A stretch of 64,000 nt of DNA. It comes from Salticus scenicus. Its lineage: Eukaryota; Arthropoda; Arachnida; Araneae; Salticidae. Positions 43,993 through 57,600 of this stretch are shown here, piece by piece. A model generated the notes under the pieces. That model did not search any database and was not told the origin of the DNA. It saw nothing but the letters and a program-made list of their open reading frames with translations. Position 1 is the stretch's first letter. The number at the start of each line of letters is the position of its first letter. The stretch spans positions 273,370,195-273,434,194 of the forward strand of contig OZ005656.1 of NCBI GenBank assembly GCA_963930645.1, read 5' to 3'. The position numbers and the translations under genes were made by a program.

Positions 43993-45757
43993 ACCAGATA
44001 TCTATTTCAAATTTAAAAAGAAATTTAATTTTAGATTTTTATAATTTACACAGCAAATGAATTTTAAATGAATATTTTGTACTTTATATCCACATTCATT
44101 TTTCTCTTCATTTGAAATCTAATACATAAAACTTTTATTATTTTCATAAACAAAATGTAGTATTTCATTTTATTTTATTATTCCAGTCATTTATTTATTG
44201 AATACCAGATATCTGTTTCAAATTTTAATAATAATTTATTTTTATATTTTTGTAATTTATACAGCAAATTCTATTTATAAGAATATTTTTTACTTCATAC
44301 CCGCATTTACTTTTTACTTCATTTGAAACCTAATACATAAAACTTTTATTATTTTCATAAACAATATGTAGCATTTCATTTAATTTCATTATTCCATTCT
44401 TTTATTTTATGAATACCAGATATCTATTTCAAATTTTAATAATAATTTATTTTTATATTTTTGCATTTTACACAGCAAATGCATGTTATATGAATAGTTT
44501 TTACTTTATATCCACATTCACTTTTTATTTCATTTGAATTGTAATGCAGAAAACTTTTATTATTTTCAGAAGGGATATGTAGTATTTCATTTCATTATTC
44601 CTTTCATTTATTTAATAATTACCAGATATCTATTCAAATTAAAAAAAAAATTAATTTTATATTTTTATAATTTACACAGAAAATGAATTTTAAATGAATA
44701 TTTTTTACTTTATATAAACATTCACTTTTTATTTCATTTGAAATCTAATGCATAAAACATTTATTATATTCATAAGGAACACGTAGTATTTCATTTTATT
44801 TCATTATTCCATTCATTTATTTTATGAATGCCAGATATCTATTTCAAACTTTAATAATAATTTATTTTTATATTTTTGTAATTTATACAGGATATTTTTG
44901 TAATTTATACATTTTATAAGAATATTTTTTACTTCCTATCCACATTCACTTTTTACTTCATCTGAAATCTAATACATAAAACTTTTATTATTTTCATAAA
45001 CAAATTGTAGCATTTCATTTTATTTCATAATTTCAGTCATTTATTTAATGAATTCAAGATATCTATTTCAAATTTTAATAATAATTTATTTTTATATATT
45101 TGTAATTTACACAACAAATGCAATTTATATGAATATCTTTACTTTATATCCACATTCACTTTTTATTTCATTTGAAATCTAATGCATAAAACTTTTATTA
45201 TTTTCATAAGGGTTACGCAGTATTTTATTTTATTTCATTATTCCATTCATTTATTTAATAAATACCAGATATCTATTTCAAATTTTAATAACAATTTATT
45301 TTTATATTTTTGTATTTTACACAGAAAATGCATTTTATATGAATATTTTTTACTTTATATCCACATTCACTTTTTATTTCATTTGAAATCTAAAGCATAA
45401 AACTTTTATTATTTTCATAAGGGATACGTAGTATTTCATTTTATTTCATTATTCCATTCATTTATTTCATGAATACCAGATATCTATTTCAAATTTTAAT
45501 AATAATTTATTTTTATATTTTTGTTTTTTACACAGCAAATGCATTTTATATGAATATTTTATACTTTATATCAACATTCACTTTTTATTTCAGTTGAAAT
45601 CTAATGCCTCAAACTCTTATTATTTTCATATGGGATATGTGGTATTTCATTTTATTTTATTATTCCATAATGTATTTTAAATGAATATTTTTTTACTTTA
45701 TATCCACATTCACTTTTTACTTCATTTGAATCTAATACATAAGACTTTTATTATTTT

Positions 45758-45792
<35 letters not shown>

Positions 45793-47750
45793 TAGTATTT
45801 CATTTTATTTCATTATTCCAGTCATTTATTTAATGGATTCCAGATATCCATTTCAAATTTTAATAATAATTTATTTTTATATATTTGTAATTTACACAGC
45901 AAATGCAATTTATATGAATATCTTTACTTTATATCCACATTAACTTTTTATTTCATTTGAAATCTAATGCATAAAACTTTTATTATTTTCATAAGTGTTA
46001 CGTAGTATTTTATTTTATTACATTATTCCATTCATTTATTTAATAAATACCAGATATCTATTTCAAATTTTAATAACATTTTATTTTTATATTTTTGTAT
46101 TTTACACACAAAATGCATTTTATATGAATATTTTTTACTTTATATCCACATTCACTTTTTATTTCATTTGAAATCTAAAGCATAAAACTTTTATTATTTT
46201 CATAAGGGATACGTAGTATTTCATTTTATTTCATTATTCCATTCATTTATTTCATGAATACCAGATATCTATTTCAAATTTTAATAATAATTTATTTTTA
46301 TATTTTTGTATTTTACACAGCAAATGCATTTTATATGAATATTTTTTACTTTATATCCACATTCACTTTTTATCTCATTTGAAATCTAAAGCATAAAACT
46401 TTTATTATTTTCGTAAGGGATACGTAGTATTTCATTTTATTTCATTATTCCATTCATTTATTTCATGAATACCAGATATCTATTTCAAATTTTAATAATA
46501 ATTTATTTTTATATTTTTGTTTTTTACACAGCAAATGCATTTTATATGAATATTTTTTACTTTATATCCACATTCACTTTTTATTTCATTTGAAATCTAA
46601 TGCATCAAACTTTTATTATTTTCATATGGGATATGTGGTATTTCTTTTATCTCATTATTCCATTCATTTATTTCATGAATACCAGATATCTATTTCAAAT
46701 TTAAAAAATATTTTTTTTATACTTTTTTAATTTACACAGCAAATGAATTTTCAATGAATATATTTTTACTGTATATCCACATTCACTTTTTACTTCATTT
46801 GAATCTAATACATAAAACTTTTATTATTATCATAAACAATATGTAGCATTTCATTTTATTTCATTATTCCATTCATTTAGATAATGAATACCAGATATCT
46901 ATTTCAAATTTTAATAATTAATAATTATTATATTTTTGTAATTTACACTGCAAATGAATTTAGTTAATGAATAGCAGATATCTATTTCAAATTTTAATAA
47001 TTAATAATTTTTATATTTTTGTACTTTACACAGCAAATGCATTATATAAATATATTTTTTACTTTATATCCACATTCACTTTTTATTTCATTTGAAATCG
47101 AATGCATAAAACTTTTATTATTTTCATAAGGGATATGTAGTATTTCATTTTATTTCATTATTCCATTCATTTATTTCATGAATACCAGATATCTATTTCA
47201 AATTTTAAGAATAATTTATTTATATATTTTTGTATTTTACACAGCAAATGCATGTTATATGAATATTTTTTACTTTATATCCACATTCACTTTTTATTTC
47301 ATTTGAAATCTAATGCAGAAAACTTTTATTATTTTCATAAGGGATACGTAGTATTTAATTATATTTCATTATTCCATTCCTTTATTTCATGAATACCAGA
47401 TATCTATTTCAAATTTTAATAACAATTTATTTTTATATTTTTGTATTTTTCACAGCAAATGCATCTATATGAATTTTTTTACGTTATATCCACTTTCACT
47501 TTTTATTTCATTTGATATCTAATGCATAAAACTTTTATTATTTTCAGAAGGGATATGTAGTATTTTATTTCATTTCATTATTCCTTTCATTTATTTAATG
47601 AATACCAGATATCTATTTCAAATTTATAAAATATTTCATTTTCATTTTTTTATAATTTACACAGCAAATGAATTTTAAATGAATATTTTATACTTTATAT
47701 CCACATTCACTTTTTATTTCATTTGAAATCTAATGCATAAAACATTTATT
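43993..47750 (+). repeat. Higher-order repeat unit, copy C, truncated after about 3.76 kb
   Basis: The third copy matches copy B at an offset of 21,286, then about 21,292 after the 45,759 poly-A tract. It carries private substitutions such as TTTTCGTAAGGG near 46,410 (B has TTTTCATAAGGG) and AATAGCAGAT near 46,973 (B has AATACCAGAT). Register is lost at about 47,750: copy B continues ACATTTATTATTTTCATAAG near 26,450, while here the sequence becomes ACATTTATTATATTCATAAT. Everything downstream comes from other parts of the unit, so this is an internal breakpoint of the HOR. Confidence 0.88.
45759..45790 (+). repeat. Poly-A tract, 32 bp, in HOR copy C
   Basis: Third counterpart of the tract at 3,177. 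Lengths of 33, 26 and 32 in copies A, B and C show independent slippage, or sequencing uncertainty, at this position. Confidence 0.92.
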
Positions 47751-48072
47751 ATATTCATAATGAATATGTAGTATTTCATTTTATTTCATTATTTCATTCA
47801 TTTATTTAATGAATTCCAGATATCTATTTCAAATTTTAATAATAATTTATTTTTATATATTTGTAATTTACACAGCAAATGCAATTTATATAAATATCTT
47901 TTCATTATATCCACATTCACTTGTTATTTCATTTGAAATCTAATGCATAAAACTTTTATTATTTTCATAAGGGATACGTAGTATTTCATTTTATTTCATT
48001 ATTCCAGTCATTTATTTCATGAATACCAGATATCTATTTCAAATTTTAATAATAATTTATTTTTATATTTTT
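47751..48072 (+). repeat. Satellite linker at the HOR breakpoint
   Basis: About one and a half monomers that I could not place as a direct continuation of the 21.29-kb unit. The first part, with TTCATAATGAATATGTAG and a GAATTCCAGATATC landmark, resembles the monomer near 60,260-60,310 at the distal end of the array. The following TTTCATTATATCCACATTC wording near 47,900 is unusual. The next landmark at about 48,023 leads into the segment copied from 39,678. Confidence 0.6.
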
Positions 48073-49987
48073 GTAATTTATACAGCAAATGCATTTTATA
48101 AGAATATTTTTTACTACATATCCACATTCACTTTTTACTTCATTTGAAATCTAATAAATAAAACTTTTAATATTTTCATAAACAATATGTAGCATTTCAT
48201 TTTATTTCATTATTCCATTGATTTAGTTAATGAATACCAGATATCTATTTCAAATTTTAATAATTAATAATTTTTATATTTTTGTAATTTACACAGCAAA
48301 TGCATTTAGTTAATGAATACCAGATATCTATTTCAAATTTTAATAATTAATAATTTTTATATTTTTGTAATTTACACAGCAGATGCATTATATAAAAATA
48401 TTTTTTCTTTATATCCTTATTAACTTTTTATTTCATTTGAATTGGAATGCATAAAACTTTTATTATTTTCATAAGAGATATGTAGTATTTCATTTTATTT
48501 CATTATTCCATTCATTTATTTCATGAATACCAGATATCTATTTCAAATTTTAATAATAATTTATTTATATAGTTTTGTATTTTACACAGCAAATGCATCT
48601 TATATGAATACTTTTTAATTTATATCCACATTCACTTTTTATTTCATTTGAAATCTAATGCAGAAAACTTTTATTATTTTCATAAGGGATACGTAGTATT
48701 TATTTTATTTCATTATTCCATTCATTTATTTCATTAATACCAGATATCTATTTCAAATTTTAATAACAATGTATTTTTATATTTTTGTATTTTACACAGC
48801 AAATGCATTTATATGAGTTTTTTTACGTTATATCCACTTTCACTTTTTATTTCATTTGATATCTAATGCATAAAACTTTTATTATTTTCAGAAGGAATAT
48901 GTAGTATTTCATTTTATTTCATTATTCTATTCATTTATTTAATAAATACCAGATATCTATTTCAAATTTAAAAAAAAAATAATTTTATATTTTTATAATT
49001 TACACAGCAAATGAATTTTAAAGGAATATTCTTTACTTTATATCCACATTCCTTTTTCACTTCATTTGAAATCTAATACATAAAACTTTTATTATTTTCA
49101 TAAACAAAATGTAGTATTTCATTTTATTTTATTATTCCAGTCATTTATTTATTAAATACCAGATATCTGTTTCAAATTTTAATAATAATTTATTTTTATA
49201 TTTTTGTAATTTATACAGCAAATGCTATTTATAAGAATATTTTTTACTTCATACCCGCATTCACTTTACTTCATTTGAAACCTAATACATAAAACTTTTA
49301 TTATTTTCATAAACAATATGTAGCATTTCATTTAATTTCATTATTCCATTCTTTTATTTCATGAATACCAGATATCTATTTCAAATTTTAATAATAATTT
49401 ATTTATATATTTTTGTATTTTACACAGCAAATGCATGTTATATGAATACTTTTAACTGTATATCCACATTCACTTTTTATTTCATTTGTATTGCAATGCA
49501 GAAAACTTATATTATTTTCATAAGGGATACTGAGTATTTAATTTTATTTCATTAATTAATTCATTTATTTAATGAATACCAAATATCTCTTTCAAATTTA
49601 TAAAGTATTTTATTTTTATATTTTTATAATTTACACAGCAAATGCATTTTTTATGAATATTTTTTACTTTATATCCACATTCACTTTTTATTTCATTTGT
49701 ATTCTAATGCATAAAACTTTTATTATTTTCATAAGGAATACGTAGTATTTCATTTTATTTCATTATTCCATTCATTTATTTTATGAATACCAGATATCTA
49801 TTTCAAAAATTAATAATAATTTATTGTTATATTTTTTAATTTATACAGGATATTTTTGTAATTTATACATTTTATAAGAATATTTTTTACTTCCTATCCA
49901 CATTCACATTTTACTTCATCTGAAATCTAATACATAAAACTTTTATTATTTTCATAAACAAATTGTAGCATTTCATTTTATTTCATA
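48073..49987 (+). repeat. Displaced copy of the HOR segment 39,678-41,590
   Basis: This 1.9-kb block follows copy B at an offset of about 8,390-8,395 instead of 21.29 kb, and also matches copy A near 18,392-20,300. It includes the 83-bp partial monomer near 48,230, the poly-A stretch near 48,968 and the GCTATTTATAAGAATATT variant near 49,226. It differs from copy B more than copies A and B differ from each other (for example a CCAG landmark at 48,320 where copy B has ACAG, and CTTTACTTC at 49,265 with three T bases missing), so this rearrangement looks older than the A/B duplication. It ends where CATAATTCCAGTCATTT replaces CATTATTCCATTCTTTT. Confidence 0.75.
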
Positions 49988-50088
49988 ATTCCAGTCATTT
50001 ATTTAATGAATTCCAGATATTTATTTCAAATTTTAATAATAATTTATTTTTATATATTTGTAATTTACACACAAAATGCATTTTATAT
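49988..50088 (+). repeat. Short satellite linker before the 4.5-kb duplication
   Basis: Half a monomer joining the displaced segment to the 4.52-kb tandem duplication. From about 50,012 (TCCAGATATTTATTTC) it matches the sequence that begins again at 52,878 and 57,401, so it also forms the left end of a shorter 2,865-bp period that runs from 50,012 to 52,877. Confidence 0.55.
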
Positions 50089-53000
50089 GAATATTTTTTA
50101 CTTTATATAAACATTCACTTTTTATTTCATTTGAAATCTAATGCATAAAACATTTATTATATTCATAATGGATATGTAATATTTCATTTTATTTCATTAT
50201 TTCATTCATTTATTTAATGAGTACCAGTTATCTGTTTCAAATTTTAATAATAATTTATTTTTATATTTTTGTAATTTATACAGCAAATGCTATTTATAAG
50301 AATATTTTTTACTTCAAACCCGCATTCACTTTTTACTTCATTTGAAACCTAATACATAAAACTTTTATTATTTTCATAAACAATATGTAGCATTTCATTT
50401 AATTTCATTATTCCATTCTTTTATTTCATGAATACCAGATATATATTTCAAATTTTAATAATAATTTATTTTTATATTTTTATAACTTACACAGCAAATG
50501 CATTTTTTATGAATATTTTTTACTTTATATCCACATTCACTTTTTATTTCATTTGTATTCTAATGCATAAAACTTTTATTATTTTCATAAGGAACACGTA
50601 GTATTTCATTTTATTTCATTATTCCATTCATTTATTTTATGAATGCCAGATATCTATTTCAAACTTTAATAATAATTTATTTTTATATTTTTGTAATTTA
50701 TACAGGATATTTTTGTAATTTATACATTTTATAAGAATATTTTTTACTTCCTATCCACATTCACTTTTTACTTCATCTGAAATCTAATACATAAAACTTT
50801 TATTATTTTCATAAACAAATTGTAGCATTTCATTTTATTTCATAATTTCAGTCATTTATTTAATGAATTCAAGATATCTATTTCAAATTTTAATAACAAT
50901 TTATTTTTATATTTTTGTATTTTACACAGAAAATGCATTTTATATGAATATTTTATACTTTATATCCACATTCACTTTTTATTTCATTTGAAATCTAATG
51001 CCTCAAACTCTTATTATTTTCATATGGGATATGTGGTATTTCATTTTATTTTATTATTCCATAATGTATTTTAAATGAATATTTTTTACTTTATTTCCAC
51101 ATTCACTTTATATTTCATTTAAAATCTAAAGCATAAAACTTTTATTATTTTCATAAGGGATACGTAGTATTTCATTTTATTTCATTATTCCAGTCATTTA
51201 TTTCATGAATAACAGATATCTATTTCAAATTTTAATAATAATTTATTTTTATATTTTTGTATTTTACACAGCAAATGCATTTTATAAGAATATTTTTTAC
51301 TTCATATCCACATTCACTTTTTACTTCATTTGAAATCTAATACATAAAACTTTTATTATTTTCATAAACAATATGTAGCATTTCATTTTATTTCATTATT
51401 CCAGTCACTTATTTAATGAATACCAGATATCTGTTTCAAATTTTAATAATAATTTTTTTTTTTTTTTTTTTTTTTGTAATTTATACAGCAAATGCATTTT
51501 ATAAGAATATTTTTTACTTCATATCCACATTCACTTTTTACTTCATTTGAAATCTAATAAATAAAACTTTTAATATTTTCATAAACAATATGTAGCATTT
51601 CATTTTATTTCATTATTCCATTGATTTAGTTAATGAATACCAGATATCTATTTCAAATTTTAATAATTAATAATTTTTATATTTTTGTAATTTACACAGC
51701 AAATGCAATTAGTTAATGAATAACAGATATCTATTTCAAATTTTAATAATTAATAATTTTTATATTTTTGTAATTTACACAGCAGATGCATTATATAAAA
51801 ATATTTTTTCTTTATATCCTTATTAACTTTTTATTTCATTTGAATTGGAATGCATAAAACTTTTATTATTTTCATAAGAGATATGTAGTATTTCATTTTA
51901 TTTCATTATTCCATTCATTTATTTCATGAATACCAGATATCTATTTCAAATTTTAATAATAATTTATTTATATAGTTTTGTATTTTACACAGCAAATGCA
52001 TCTTATATGAATACTTTTTAATTTATATCCACATTCACTTTTTATTTCATTTGAAATCTAATGCAGAAAACTTTTATTATTTTCATAAGGGATACGTAGT
52101 ATTTATTTTATTTCATTATTCCATTCGTTTATTTCATGAATACCAGATATCTATTTCAAATTTTAATAACAATTTATTTTTATATTTTTGTATTTTACAC
52201 AGCAGATGCATTTATATAAGATTTTTTACGTTATATCCACTTTCACTTTTTATTTCATTTGATATCTAATGCATAAAACTTTTATTATTTTCAGAAGGAA
52301 TATGTAGTATTTCATTTTATTTCATTATTCTATTCATTTATTTAATAAATACCAGATATCTATTTCAAATTAAAAAAAAAAATTAATTTTATATTTTTAT
52401 AATTTACACAGCAAATGAATTTTAAAGGAATATTTTTTACTTTATATCCACATTCCTTTTTCACTTCATTTGAAATCTAATACATAAAACTTTTATTATT
52501 TTCATAAACAAAATGTAGTATTTCATTTTATTTTATTATTCCAGTCATTTATTTATTAAATACCAGATATCTGTTTCAAATTTTAATAATAATTTATTTT
52601 TATATTTTTGTAATTTATACAGCAAATGCTATTTATAAGAATATTTTTTACTTCATACCCGCATTCACTTTTTACTTCATTTGAAACCTAATACATAAAA
52701 CTTTTATTATTTTCATAAACAATATGTAGCATTTCATTTAATTTCATTATTCCATTCTTTTATTTCATGAATACCAGATATCTATTTCAAATTTTAATAA
52801 TAATTTATTTATATATTTTTGTATTTTACACAGCAAATGCATGTTATATGAATACTTTTAACTGTATATCCACATATCCAGATATCTATTTCAAATTTTA
52901 ATAATAATTTATTTTTATATATTTGTAATTTACACACAAAATGCATTTTATATGAATATTTTTTACTTTATATAAACATTCACTTTTTATTTCATTTGAA

Positions 53001-54608
53001 ATCTAATGCATAAAACATTTATTATATTCATAATGGATATGTAATATTTCATTTTATTTCATTATTTCATTCATTTATTTAATGAGTACCAGTTATCTGT
53101 TTCAAATTTTAATAATAATTTATTTTTATATTTTTGTAATTTATACAGCAAATGCTATTTATAAGAATATTTTTTACTTCAAACCCGCATTCACTTTTTA
53201 CTTCATTTGAAACCTAATACATAAAACTTTTATTATTTTCATAAACAATATGTAGCATTTCATTTAATTTCATTATTCCATTCTTTTATTTCATGAATAC
53301 CAGATATATATTTCAAATTTTAATAATAATTTATTTTTATATTTTTATAACTTACACAGCAAATGCATTTTTTATGAATATTTTTTACTTTATATCCACA
53401 TTCACTTTTTATTTCATTTGTATTCTAATGCATAAAACTTTTATTATTTTCATAAGGAACACGTAGTATTTCATTTTATTTCATTATTCCATTCATTTAT
53501 TTTATGAATGCCAGATATCTATTTCAAACTTTAATAATAATTTATTTTTATATTTTTGTAATTTATACAGGATATTTTCACATTCACATTTTACTTCATC
53601 TGAAATCTAATACATAAAACTTTTATTATTTTCATAAACAAATTGTAGCATTTCATTTTATTTCATAATTCCAGTCATTTATTTAATGAATTCCAGATAT
53701 CTATTTCAAATTTTAATAATAATTTATTTTTATATATTTGTAATTTACACAACAAATGCAATTTATATGAATATCTTTACTTTATATCCACATTCACTTT
53801 CTATTACATTTGAAATCTAATGCATAAAACTTTTATTATTTTCATAAGGGTTACGTAGTATTTTATTTTATTTCATTATTCCATTCATTTATTTAATAAA
53901 TACCAGATATCTATTTCAAATTTTAATAACAATTTATTTTTATATTTTTGTATTTTACACACAAAATGCATTTTATATGAATATTTTTTACTTTATATCC
54001 ACATTCACTTTTTATTTCATTTGAAATCTAAAGCATAAAACTTTTATTATTTTCATAAGGGATACGTAGTATTTCATTTTATTTCATTATTCCATTCATT
54101 TATTTCATGAATACCAGATATCTATTTCAAATTTTAATAATAATTTATTTTTATATTTTTGTTTTATACACAGCAAATGCATTTTATATGAATATTTTTT
54201 ACTTTATATCCACATTCACATTTTATTTCATTTGAAATCTAATGCATCAAACTCTTATTATTTTCATATGGGATATGTGGTATTTCATTTTATTTTATTA
54301 TTCCATTCATTTATTTCATGAATACCAGATATCTATTTCAAATTTAAAAAATATTTTTTTTGTACTTTTATAATTTACACAGCAAATGAATTTTAAATGA
54401 ATATATTTTTACTGTATATCCACATTCACTTTTTACTTCATTTGAAATCTAATTCGTAAAACTTTTATTATTATCATAAACAATATGTAGCATTTCATTT
54501 TATTTCATTTTTCCAGTCTTTTATTTAATGAATACCTGATATATAATTCGAATTACTACTAATCTACTTTTATATTTTTGTAATTTATACAGCAATTGCA
54601 TTTTATAA
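50089..54608 (+). repeat. Secondary tandem duplication, unit I (about 4.52 kb)
   Basis: First of two adjacent near-identical blocks; the marker ATTCATAATGGATATG lies at 50,161 here and at 54,681 in unit II. The block starts as a copy of HOR bases from about 38,290 (offset 11,798) and follows them to about 41,060. At 52,873-52,880 it jumps: CCACAT is followed at once by ATCCAGATATC, skipping part of a monomer, and the 38,290 segment starts again for about 0.7 kb. A second junction at about 53,575 (GGATATTTTCACATTC) removes about 40 bp seen in other copies. The last kilobase ends with the TTCGAATT variant monomer at 54,534. Confidence 0.85.
51453..51475 (+). repeat. Poly-T tract, 23 bp, in 4.5-kb unit I
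   Basis: The same poly-T monomer as at 18,366 and 39,655, carried into the rearranged zone with the 38,290-41,060 segment. Confidence 0.92.
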
Positions 54609-57600
54609 GAATATTTTTTACTTTATATAAACATTCACTTTTTATTTCATTTGAAATCTAATGCATAAAACATTTATTATATTCATAATGGATATGTAAT
54701 ATTTCATTTTATTTCATTATTTCATTCATTTATTTAATGAGTACCAGTTATCTGTTTCAAATTTTAATAATAATTTATTTTTATATTTTTGTAATTTATA
54801 CAGCAAATGCTATTTATAAGAATATTTTTTACTTCAAACCCGCATTCACTTTTTACTTCATTTGAAACCTAATACATAAAACTTTTATTATTTTCATAAA
54901 CAATATGTAGCATTTCATTTAATTTCATTATTCCATTCTTTTATTTCATGAATACCAGATATATATTTCAAATTTTAATAATAATTTATTTTTATATTTT
55001 TATAACTTACACAGCAAATGCATTTTTTATGAATATTTTTTACTTTATATCCACATTCAATTTTTATTTCATTTGTATTCTAATGCATAAAACTTTTATT
55101 ATTTTCATAAGGAACACGTAGTATTTCATTTTATTTCATTATTCCATTCATTTATTTTATGAATGCCAGATATCTATTTCAAACTTTAATAATAATTTAT
55201 TTTTATATTTTTGTAATTTATACAGGATATTTTTGTAATTTATACATTTTATAAGAATATTTTTTACTTCCTATCCACATTCACTTTTTACTTCATCTGA
55301 AATCTAATACATAAAACTTTTATTATTTTCATAAACAAATTGTAGCATTTCATTTTATTTCATAATTTCAGTCATTTATTTAATGAATTCAAGATATCTA
55401 TTTCAAATTTTAATAACAATTTATTTTTATATTTTTGTATTTTACACAGAAAATGCATTTTATATGAATATTTTATACTTTATATCCACATTCACTTTTT
55501 ATTTCATTTGAAATCTAATGCCTCAAACTCTTATTATTTTCATATGGGATATGTGGTATTTCATTTTATTTTATTATTCCATAATGTATTTTAAATGAAT
55601 ATTTTTTACTTTATTTCCACATTCACTTTATATTTCATTTAAAATCTAAAGCATAAAACTTTTATTATTTTCATAAGGGATACGTAGTATTTCATTTTAT
55701 TTCATTATTCCAGTCATTTATTTCATGAATAACAGATATCTATTTCAAATTTTAATAATAATTTATTTTTATATTTTTGTATTTTACACAGCAAATGCAT
55801 TTTATAAGAATATTTTTTACTTCATATCCACATTCACTTTTTACTTCATTTGAAATCTAATACATAAAACTTTTATTATTTTCATAAACAATATGTAGCA
55901 TTTCATTTTATTTCATTATTCCAGTCACTTATTTAATGAATACCAGATATCTGTTTCAAATTTTAATAATAATTTTTTTTTTTTTTTTTTTTTTTTGTAA
56001 TTTATACAGCAAATGCATTTTATAAGAATATTTTTTACTTCATATCCACATTCACTTTTTACTTCATTTGAAATCTAATAAATAAAACTTTTAATATTTT
56101 CATAAACAATATGTAGCATTTCATTTTATTTCATTATTCCATTGATTTAGTTAATGAATACCAGATATCTATTTCAAATTTTAATAATTAATAATTTTTA
56201 TATTTTTGTAATTTACACAGCAAATGCAATTAGTTAATGAATAACAGATATCTATTTCAAATTTTAATAATTAATAATTTTTATATTTTTGTAATTTACA
56301 CAGCAGATGCATTATATAAAAATATTTTTTCTTTATATCCTTATTAACTTTTTATTTCATTTGAATTGGAATGCATAAAACTTTTATTATTTTCATAAGA
56401 GATATGTAGTATTTCATTTTATTTCATTATTCCATTCATTTATTTCATGAATACCAGATATCTATTTCAAATTTTAATAATAATTTATTTATATAGTTTT
56501 GTATTTTACACAGCAAATGCATCTTATATGAATACTTTTTAATTTATATCCACATTCACTTTTTATTTCATTTGAAATCTAATGCAGAAAACTTTTATTA
56601 TTTTCATAAGGGATACGTAGTATTTATTTTATTTCATTATTCCATTCATTTATTTCATGAATACCAGATATCTATTTCAAATTTTAATAACAATTTATTT
56701 TTATATTTTTGTATTTTACACAGCAAATGCATTTATATAAGTTTTTTTACGTTATATCCACTTTCACTTTTTATTTCATTTGATATCTAATGCATAAAAC
56801 TTTTATTATTTTCAGAAGGAATATGTAGTATTTCATTTTATTTCATTATTCTATTCATTTATTTAATAAATACCAGATATCTATTTCAAATTTAAAAAAA
56901 AAAAATTAATTTTATATTTTTATAATTTACACAGCAAATGAATTTTAAAGGAATATTTTTTACTTTATATCCACATTCCTTTTTCACTTCATTTGAAATC
57001 TAATACATAAAACTTTTATTATTTTCATAAACAAAATGTAGTATTTCATTTTATTTTATTATTCCAGTCATTTATTTATTAAATACCAGATATCTGTTTC
57101 AAATTTTAATAATAATTTATTTTTATATTTTTGTAATTTATACAGCAAATGCTATTTATAAGAATATTTTTTACTTCATACCCGCATTCACTTTTTACTT
57201 CATTTGAAACCTAATACATAAAACTTTTATTATTTTCATAAACAATATGTAGCATTTCATTTAATTTCATTATTCCATTCTTTTATTTCATGAATACCAG
57301 ATATCTATTTCAAATTTTAATAATAATTTATTTATATATTTTTGTATTTTACACAGCAAATGCATGTTATATGAATACTTTTAACTGTATATCCACATAT
57401 CCAGATATCTATTTCAAATTTTAATAATAATTTATTTTTATATATTTGTAATTTACACACAAAATGCATTTTATATGAATATTTTTTACTTTATATAAAC
57501 ATTCACTTTTTATTTCATTTGAAATCTAATGCATAAAACATTTATTATATTCATAATGGATATGTAATATTTCATTTTATTTCATTATTTCATTCATTTA

